From an uncultured Clostridia bacterium (GTDB taxonomy: Bacteria; Bacillota; Clostridia; Christensenellales; Aristaeellaceae), in NCBI GenBank assembly GCA_934647305.1, contig CAKUFI010000064.1:1-15614 (forward strand): a DNA stretch of 15,614 bases, written 5' to 3'. Shown here in pieces: positions 14,197-15,614 of this stretch (the first letter of the stretch is position 1; each line of letters starts with the position of its first letter). The notes below the pieces were generated by a model, which saw only the letters and a program-made list of their open reading frames with translations, was not told the origin of the DNA and did no database searches. The translations under genes were made by a program, and so were the position numbers.

Positions 14197-14427
14197 ATGA
14201 GATCGGCCAATATCAAACTGAGCCTTACTGAAAACGTGAAGACCTTTGTGAACATCGTGAGCCGCTACGGCTATGACGTGGACCTGCGCTCCGGCCGCCA
14301 CTGCGTGGACGCGAAGTCGCTGCTGGGCATTTTTAGCCTGGATCTGTCCAAGCCGGTGACGGTTGAGGTATACAACGACAGCTGCGACGACCTGATGGCG
14401 GAGCTCAAGCCGTTCATCCTCGGATGA
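14197..14427 (+). CDS. HPr-like small protein lacking the phospho-histidine
   Basis: This 76-residue protein has the length and order of HPr, the PTS phosphocarrier. The segment VKTFVNIVSRYGYDVDLRSG matches HPr helix 1 and the following strand. VDAKSLLGIFSLDLSK matches the HPr region holding regulatory Ser46 (here Ser41, in KSLLG). The catalytic GxHARPA loop is absent: the equivalent positions read LTENVKTF with no histidine, so phosphotransfer from enzyme I is not possible by the known route. It may be a regulatory or structural HPr relative like the Crh-type proteins, which lack His15 and keep Ser46; that is inference. The ATG has GAGGGGGAG (14181-14189) upstream; a TTG at 14179 is rejected as too early for it. 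A TATAGT at 14153-14158 may be its -10 box, but no good -35 was found. Confidence 0.85.
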   Translation: MRSANIKLSLTENVKTFVNIVSRYGYDVDLRSGRHCVDAKSLLGIFSLDLSKPVTVEVYNDSCDDLMAELKPFILG

Positions 14428-14456
14428 ACCGTCCATAGGCATTTCTTCGCAATCAG

Positions 14457-14490
14457 GGGCCTTCCGCGCGCGCGGAGGGCCCTTGTCATT
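14457..14490 (+). terminator. Intrinsic terminator-like hairpin after the HPr-like gene
   Basis: GGGCCTTCCGCG (14457-14468) pairs over 12 positions with CGCGGAGGGCCC (14471-14482), with one G-U pair, and is followed by TTGTCATT. The stem is very stable but the U tract is broken, so some read-through into the HD-domain gene is likely. Confidence 0.65.
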
Positions 14491-14519
14491 AGAGCGGCGC
14501 GGCGGCAAAAGGAAAGGCG

Positions 14520-15140
14520 GTGCATCCCTTGGACTTTGAACAGCTGGACGAGCTGGCACGCAAGCTGATGAAGAAGCGCAAGTCGCACGTGGAGCGCGAA
14601 ATCGGCTCGATCTACTATCACGGCCGCCGGGTGAGCCGCCTGGTGCTGGAGCTGCGCCGGCTGATCGTGCCGGATGACGACTCGATGGACGACGTGCTGC
14701 GCCTGGCCGGCCTGTTTCACGACGTGGGCAAGGGCATCGAGCCGCACGCCCGCTACGGCGCGGCCATTTTTCGCGAGGCCATGCGGGACTGCGACGTGAC
14801 CCCGGCTCAGGTCGACTGCGCCGCCCGCCTGATCGCCGCCCACTGCGACCGCCGCCCGAGCGAGCCGGTACACGATACCTGGGAGCGGTTGATTCAGGAT
14901 GCGGATCTGCTCGACCACATCGGCACCTATACCATCTGGATGGACTTCAACTGGTGCGCCTATCGCGAGGAGGGCGTCGACGAGGCCCGCAAGCGCCTGA
15001 GCAGCATCGAGGAATACATCGCCTCCAACCGCAAGGGGATCAACTTCCCGCAGTCCCTGGCCATCTACGACGAAAAGAGCGACTTTTTGCGCGCGTTCGT
15101 CGCCCGGCTGGACTGGGAGAGCCGCGGCAGAATAGGCTGA
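14520..15140 (+). CDS. HD-domain phosphohydrolase
   Basis: This 206-residue cytoplasmic protein has an HD metal-dependent phosphohydrolase domain. The metal and catalytic pattern is visible in order: His34 in YYHGRRVSRL, the His67-Asp68 doublet in LAGLFHDVGKG, His76, His108 in LIAAHCDRRP, and Asp129 in LIQDADLLDHIG. HD proteins hydrolyse nucleotides or phosphate esters; the exact substrate is unknown. The start is GTG at 14520 with AAGGAAAGG immediately before it; a TTG three codons later is a possible alternative. The final codons (GGC TGA) and the stop fall inside a 28-base sequence that is repeated at 15325-15352, so the present C-terminus may have been set by repeat insertion. It follows the HPr-like gene after a terminator-like hairpin and has no clear promoter of its own. 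Confidence 0.85.
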   Translation: MHPLDFEQLDELARKLMKKRKSHVEREIGSIYYHGRRVSRLVLELRRLIVPDDDSMDDVLRLAGLFHDVGKGIEPHARYGAAIFREAMRDCDVTPAQVDCAARLIAAHCDRRPSEPVHDTWERLIQDADLLDHIGTYTIWMDFNWCAYREEGVDEARKRLSSIEEYIASNRKGINFPQSLAIYDEKSDFLRAFVARLDWESRGRIG

Positions 15141-15250
15141 GCCTGCACCCACTTGCTGCCGGTCGGCAGGGCCGACTGCTCCCCCAGACCCCACCGAAGT
15201 TTGCGCGCCGGGCAGTGCCCGGTTCCACCTGCTGCCGCCGAATAGCACAC

Positions 15251-15285
15251 GAACCCAGCCGCCATAAATTGGAGCGGCTGGGTTC
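15251..15285. repeat. 12-bp hairpin with conserved CATAAATTGGA loop (copy 1)
   Basis: GAACCCAGCCGC (15251-15262) and GCGGCTGGGTTC (15274-15285) pair perfectly around the 11-base loop CATAAATTGGA. A third, identical but truncated copy starts at 15582 and runs off the window end. Confidence 0.85.
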
Positions 15286-15289
15286 TTCG

Positions 15290-15313
15290 AATCCGCAGAA
15301 TTCTCTGCGGATT
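15290..15313. repeat. 10-bp hairpin between repeat units
   Basis: AATCCGCAGA and TCTGCGGATT form a perfect 10-bp stem with loop ATTC. No U tract follows, so it is not a clear terminator. Confidence 0.7.
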
Positions 15314-15366
15314 ATGGGGCGGGCAGGCTGAGCCTGCACCCACCTGCTGCCGCGGATTCTATCGAC

Positions 15367-15401
15367 GAATTCGGGAGCCATAAATTAGAGCTCCCGAATT
15401 C
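15367..15401. repeat. 12-bp hairpin with conserved CATAAATTAGA loop (copy 2)
   Basis: GAATTCGGGAGC (15367-15378) and GCTCCCGAATTC (15390-15401) pair perfectly around the 11-base loop CATAAATTAGA. Stem length and loop length equal those of 15251-15285 and the loop differs by one base, while most stem bases differ yet remain paired. Confidence 0.85.
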
Positions 15402-15614
15402 TGCCTTGCCGACCGCACCGCAGGCTCTCTGGCTGGGGGAGGCTCTCGAATAGCGCATAGCCTGACGATAGAATGCGCGGCAGCAAGTGGCCGTCGGCCC
15501 TGCCGACCGCTCCCCCAGACCCCCACCGAAGTTTGTCCGCCGGGCAGTGCCCGGTTCCACTTGCTGCCGCCGAATAGCACACGAACCCAGCCGCCATAAA
15601 TTGGAGCGGCTGGG

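Larger units (their letters stand above)
15134..15614. repeat. Array of palindromic intergenic repeat units
   Basis: This 474-base gene-free stretch is built from repeated parts. A 28-mer starting AGGCTGAGCCTGCACCCAC is at 15134-15161 and 15325-15352 (one mismatch). A roughly 105-base block at 15178-15282 recurs at 15509-15614 with four differences, the second copy cut by the window end. The word CCAC(C/T)TGCTGCCG occurs at 15149, 15225, 15340 and 15557, and inverted at 15478-15490. TTCTATCG (15356) and CGATAGAA (15466) are also inverted. The second block is framed by inverted CCACTTGCTGCC words. Short minus-strand open frames here are products of the repeats, not supported genes. No tandem regularity of the CRISPR kind is seen. 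Confidence 0.8.

Noticed and set aside
15040..15597. Several short minus-strand proteins starting at the ATG in the hairpin loops
   Set aside because: They arise from the repeat sequence itself, lack ribosome binding sites, and fold into the stems; no family is recognisable.
15134..15614. CRISPR array
   Set aside because: The repeats are of unequal length, partly inverted, and spacing is irregular; no cas gene is present.

Overview
The window is a piece of a high-GC, low-redundancy bacterial chromosome. It is most likely from an anaerobic gut-type Bacillota (Clostridia). The support is gene content: a spore-former-type DD-carboxypeptidase, a histidine-less HPr-like protein, a MEP-pathway IspE, a lipoprotein with TPEP repeats, purine-rich AGGAGG ribosome binding sites and sigma-A-type promoters with 17-base spacers. 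The genus cannot be named from this sequence alone. No rRNA, tRNA, transposase, integrase or CRISPR array was seen.

Layout. (1) 1-2946, minus strand: a two-gene operon for a MotA/ZorA-like channel protein with a long cytoplasmic tail and its MotB/ZorB-like OmpA-domain partner. It has a clear promoter (TTGTCG-17-TATAAT on the minus strand) and ends in a cluster of tandem hairpins at the left edge. (2) 3018-9835, plus strand: a carbohydrate-utilisation locus. It opens with a possible palindromic operator and a promoter, followed by a GntR-DNA-binding/LacI-sensor regulator, a TIM-barrel glycosidase-like protein, a SIS-domain sugar isomerase-like protein, an unrecognised protein whose tail resembles the end of Gfo/Idh oxidoreductases, a full Gfo/Idh/MocA oxidoreductase, and a GH20 hexosaminidase-like enzyme. 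It closes with a strong bidirectional terminator. (3) 9844-11271, minus strand: a membrane-anchored D-alanyl-D-alanine carboxypeptidase preceded by 418 bases of hairpin-rich non-coding sequence. (4) 11690-13962, minus strand: the operon lipoprotein - ispE - metallophosphoesterase, with an excellent promoter and overlapping genes. (5) 14197-15140, plus strand: an HPr-like small protein, a terminator hairpin, and an HD-domain phosphohydrolase. (6) 15134-15614: an array of palindromic non-coding repeat units.

How the parts may work together. The plus-strand locus looks like intracellular processing of an amino-sugar-containing or unusual glycoside. The GH20-like and TIM-barrel proteins lack signal peptides, so cleavage would be cytoplasmic. 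The Gfo/Idh enzyme could oxidise or epimerise the sugar, and the SIS protein would act on a phosphosugar. The regulator would sense the inducing sugar. No transporter or kinase is in the window. This substrate assignment is inference.

The most unusual non-coding signals are: (a) two 12-bp hairpins at the right end that share the 11-base loop CATAAATT(G/A)GA but have different, fully compensated stems; (b) a dispersed family of intergenic hairpins with a conserved bulge and tail; (c) a 20-bp direct repeat bounding a 295-base hairpin-rich segment upstream of the carboxypeptidase; and (d) overlapping alternative stems just upstream of the SIS gene. The best protein-level leads are the orphan ZorAB-like channel and the 243-residue protein paired with the oxidoreductase.
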